Assembly (NCBI GenBank): GCA_030587605.1
Contig: JAUQYT010000234.1
Location: 1-5,408 of the forward strand
DNA length: 5,408 bases
From: Candidatus Njordarchaeum guaymasense
Lineage (GTDB): Archaea; Asgardarchaeota; Njordarchaeia; Njordarchaeales; Njordarchaeaceae
Direction: 5' to 3'
Below, piece after piece: positions 4,995 to 5,408 of the stretch. The position numbers and the translations under genes were made by a program. Within the stretch, counting starts at the first letter, position 1; every line of letters begins with the position of its first letter. The notes under the pieces are model-generated. The model made no database searches. It had not been told where the DNA came from and saw nothing but the letters and a program-made list of their open reading frames with translations.

Positions 4995-5102
4995 GGGCCG
5001 GTAGATCAGTCTGGTATGAACTACTCCTCAATCGAGGGTCGTTACCAAATCGTCCGCTTGGCATGCGGAAGGTCGCGGGTTCAAATCCCGCCCGGTCCAC
5101 CA
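4995..5102 (+). tRNA. tRNA-Ala(GGC) with one D-arm intron, CCA encoded
   Basis: Acceptor GGGCCGG/CCGGTCC contains the G3-U70 wobble that identifies alanine tRNAs. Anticodon stem TCCGC/GCGGA encloses TTGGCAT (anticodon GGC, 5060-5062). T-stem GCGGG/CCCGC has loop TTCAAAT, and CCA is encoded at 5100-5102. The D-stem GATC/GATC is complete only after removal of a 30-nt insert. It decodes GCC/GCU. A minus-strand ORF reads antisense through its 3' half and the intron. Confidence 0.95.
5019..5048 (+). other. tRNA-Ala intron, position 22/23 in the D-stem (30 nt)
   Basis: Exon GGTA pairs with intron TACC as the 4-bp central helix. Bulges are TG^A and AA^A, both cut after the second base. The inner part pairs as AC/GT and then CCTC/GAGG around loop AATC, with a small internal loop between. 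Splicing gives TATG-ATC and restores D-stem GATC/GATC. The outer helix is weak or absent, so this motif is less strict than those of Phe and Gly. Confidence 0.85.
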
Positions 5103-5309
5103 TCCTTTGGGTAAAATAGGCTCATTTTGAGGTTTTTCACTCTCAGGTGGATTCCTATTATTCCACGTGGACCCACATGGAAACCCTATCTTGCCTAGTG
5201 TTTCTCTCAGTGTATTCTCCATCAACCTAGAGAGATTAAAGCCCATCAGTCTGGCCCTATTGACTAATTCCTCATCCAAGTATAGGGTAACATTAACCTT
5301 CTTGGACAA
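5028..5309 (-). CDS. CcdA/RHH-like antitoxin-type ORF running antisense into tRNA-Ala
   Basis: Residues 1-38 from this start (KKVNVTLYLDEELVNRARLM, then GFNLSRLMENTLRETL) match the ribbon-helix-helix pattern of CcdA-type antitoxins: a short strand, a YLDEELV helix, and NLSRLMENTLRE as the second helix. Such proteins bind DNA as dimers and usually neutralise a partner toxin; none is visible, but the window ends close upstream. TTG 5309 is preferred because it begins directly at the domain and AAAGGAG lies 11 nt upstream; ATG 5384 would add 25 residues unlike the family. The tail after about residue 45 looks non-conserved. The last 24 residues (WWTGRDLNPRPSACQADDLV and TTLD) are the antisense reading of tRNA-Ala, and the TGA lies inside the tRNA intron. 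The surrounding DNA is more A+T-rich than the rest, and the arginine codons before the tRNA overlap are all AGA/AGG, hinting at acquired DNA. Confidence 0.6.
   Translation of the reverse strand: MSKKVNVTLYLDEELVNRARLMGFNLSRLMENTLRETLGKIGFPCGSTWNNRNPPESEKPQNEPILPKGWWTGRDLNPRPSACQADDLVTTLD
5133..5137 (+). terminator. Possible oligo-T terminator of tRNA-Ala
   Basis: A run of five T follows the encoded CCA by about 30 nt, preceded by the T-rich CATTTTGAGG. Archaeal termination commonly uses such T-runs, but this one is short. Confidence 0.35.
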
Positions 5310-5408
5310 TCCAATGAACACTCCTTTTCTAAGGGGACCTATGAATACTATCCCTGTTCTAGTTAATATGTGTTTGTACACCATAGTATATCCGTTGGTA
5401 TAGATTTA

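Noticed and set aside
5163..5170. CCACGTGG palindrome
   Set aside because: It is an 8-bp palindrome inside an ORF with no partner site or promoter context; chance is sufficient.
5310..5384. ATG 5384 as start of the antitoxin-type ORF
   Set aside because: The 25 added residues do not resemble the RHH family, and TTG 5309 begins exactly at the domain with a Shine-Dalgarno-like AAAGGAG upstream. ATG remains possible.
5167..5403. Plus-strand ORF of 78 residues
   Set aside because: It is the complement of the RHH-like ORF, which has a recognisable domain; this frame has none.

Overview
The window looks like thermophile-type archaeal DNA, probably from a TACK-lineage archaeon (Thermoproteota, in the broad sense that includes Nitrososphaeria, Bathyarchaeia and relatives). 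Four things point that way. Three tRNA genes lie within about 540 bases, and all three carry short introns framed by textbook bulge-helix-bulge (BHB) motifs, mostly at non-anticodon positions. Promoters look like archaeal BRE/TATA elements. Ribosome binding sites resemble GGTGATC. The encoded families (a CFI-box surface protein, a DUF362 remnant, a DUF4432 sugar epimerase-like protein) are common in archaea. The exact lineage cannot be fixed from this sequence alone.

Left part (1-2207): a secreted, modular surface protein runs leftward from a TTG start at 1541 and leaves the window before its stop. It consists of a signal peptide, duplicated beta-rich modules, an Ig-like domain, a Thr/Pro linker and the start of a CFI-box C-terminal domain. 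A shared intergenic region of about 180 bases separates it from a divergently transcribed two-cysteine peroxiredoxin of the BCP/AhpC-TSA type.

Middle part (2208-4133): a broken DUF362 gene keeps its ribosome binding site and about 57 family-like residues, then stops matching at about 2474. Opposite it runs a probable two-gene leftward unit: a complete DUF4432 (aldose 1-epimerase-like) protein followed by an 80-residue protein of unknown function with a perfect archaeal Shine-Dalgarno. An 8-bp inverted repeat lies just upstream of the DUF4432 start and may be an operator.

Right part (4134-5408): a gene-poor stretch contains one eroded C-terminal coding fragment. It is followed by tRNA-Gly(GCC) and tRNA-Phe(GAA) on the minus strand and tRNA-Ala(GGC) on the plus strand. 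Four introns can be delimited to the base: Gly 37/38 and 53/54, Phe 59/60, Ala 22/23. Each removal restores a normal cloverleaf. Beyond tRNA-Ala the DNA becomes visibly more A+T-rich and encodes a CcdA/RHH-like antitoxin-type ORF. That frame has no stop of its own and reads antisense through the tRNA, ending inside the tRNA intron. This suggests a tRNA 3' end used as an attachment site, with the edge of a mobile element in the window; the other boundary is not visible.

The protein genes do not form one pathway. The most distinctive signal is the cluster of intron-rich tRNAs and the antisense ORF joined to one of them. No CRISPR array, rRNA or complete insertion sequence was found.
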